This document shows, in pieces, positions 63,715 to 64,000 of a DNA stretch of 64,000 bases. The stretch covers positions 45,116,959-45,180,958 of the forward strand of contig CM054155.1 of assembly GCA_028751875.1 (NCBI GenBank), given 5' to 3'. The stretch's first letter is position 1; every line of letters starts with the position of its first letter. Source of the stretch: Rapana venosa (taxonomy: Eukaryota > Mollusca > Gastropoda > Neogastropoda > Muricidae). The notes beneath the pieces were generated by a model. The model worked only from the letters and a program-made list of their open reading frames with translations, was not told the origin of the DNA and did no database searches. Position numbers and translations under genes: made by a program.

Positions 63715-64000
63715 TCACAATGGGACCAAACCATTGATTAACACCAGAGTAAAAAAACAAAACAAAACATTCTTGATTACATGAACGAAAATTCTTTTAA
63801 TTATGCCAATTATTTGCTTTGCTTTGCTTATAGCCCTTACTATATGCAATTCAAATGATAATACTTTGACAAAAACGACTCCCAGATCTTTGTTATCATC
63901 ACATATTACAATTTTATGTAAGTTGTTATTGGCTTCCATAAAGTGATTTTGTTCAGGGTTGTCTTTCCCAATATGCATGACTTTTCATTTGGAGACATTG
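63715..64000 (-). mobile_element. LINE reverse-transcriptase fragment running off the window
   Basis: The minus frame reads MHIGKDNPEQNHFMEA, CDDNKDLGVVF and AISKAKQIIGIIKRIF. This is the conserved segment after the catalytic domain in CR1/Rex-like elements ('EKDLGV...KANQ.LG.I.R'). It continues beyond the window edge. Confidence 0.65.

Overview
This is a eukaryotic, intron-rich, repeat-dense nuclear window. Spliced genes, CA/GT and GA microsatellites, several families of tRNA-headed SINEs and many truncated LINE fragments suggest a marine lophotrochozoan, most likely a mollusc (gastropod or bivalve). That assignment is inferred from repeat style and gene content; no mitochondrial or ribosomal marker is present to settle it.

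Two genes are well supported. The first, on the + strand, runs from about 13.6 or 14.35 kb to 36.24 kb and is an orthologue of PELP1, the RIX1-domain scaffold of the nucleolar 60S-maturation complex (PELP1-TEX10-WDR18, with SENP3 and LAS1L). Sixteen exons from 14353 to 36237 have GT/AG borders and mutually consistent phases. Together they read 743 codons plus a stop without a break and follow the human protein in order, down to its conserved acidic C-terminal end. A possible first coding exon lies at 13593-13640. The introns hold five minisatellites. One of them, at 26427-27082, amplifies the 3' splice site itself about 15 times.

The second, on the - strand, runs from 57056 to 48675 in three large coding exons and encodes about 1,730 residues. 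A long disordered N-terminal region with degenerate internal repeats is followed by a P-loop NTPase resembling the novel STAND-3 (nSTAND3) class, a helical region and C-terminal ankyrin repeats. This is the architecture of an NLR-like signalling sensor; I recognise no named orthologue. Exon 1 carries an apparent single-base frameshift near 55.86 kb. PELP1 and this gene converge on a repeat-filled interval at 36.6-48.6 kb.

Layout: 0-9.2 kb holds SINEs, a 55-bp minisatellite, a 5S-rRNA-like SINE and weak candidate exons of an unidentified - strand gene. 9.2-13.7 kb holds a pair of diverged promoter-like repeats, a dead LINE and a 58-bp inverted repeat. 13.6-36.5 kb is PELP1. 36.6-48.4 kb holds a decayed coding relic, an orphan NRF1/ETS promoter-like block, SINEs and LINE fragments. 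48.4-57.1 kb is the STAND-ankyrin gene. 57.1-64 kb is its upstream region, with a SINE, a possible 5' UTR exon, paired ETS sites, Z-DNA-prone repeats and LINE ends. Repeat boundaries were drawn by eye and are approximate.
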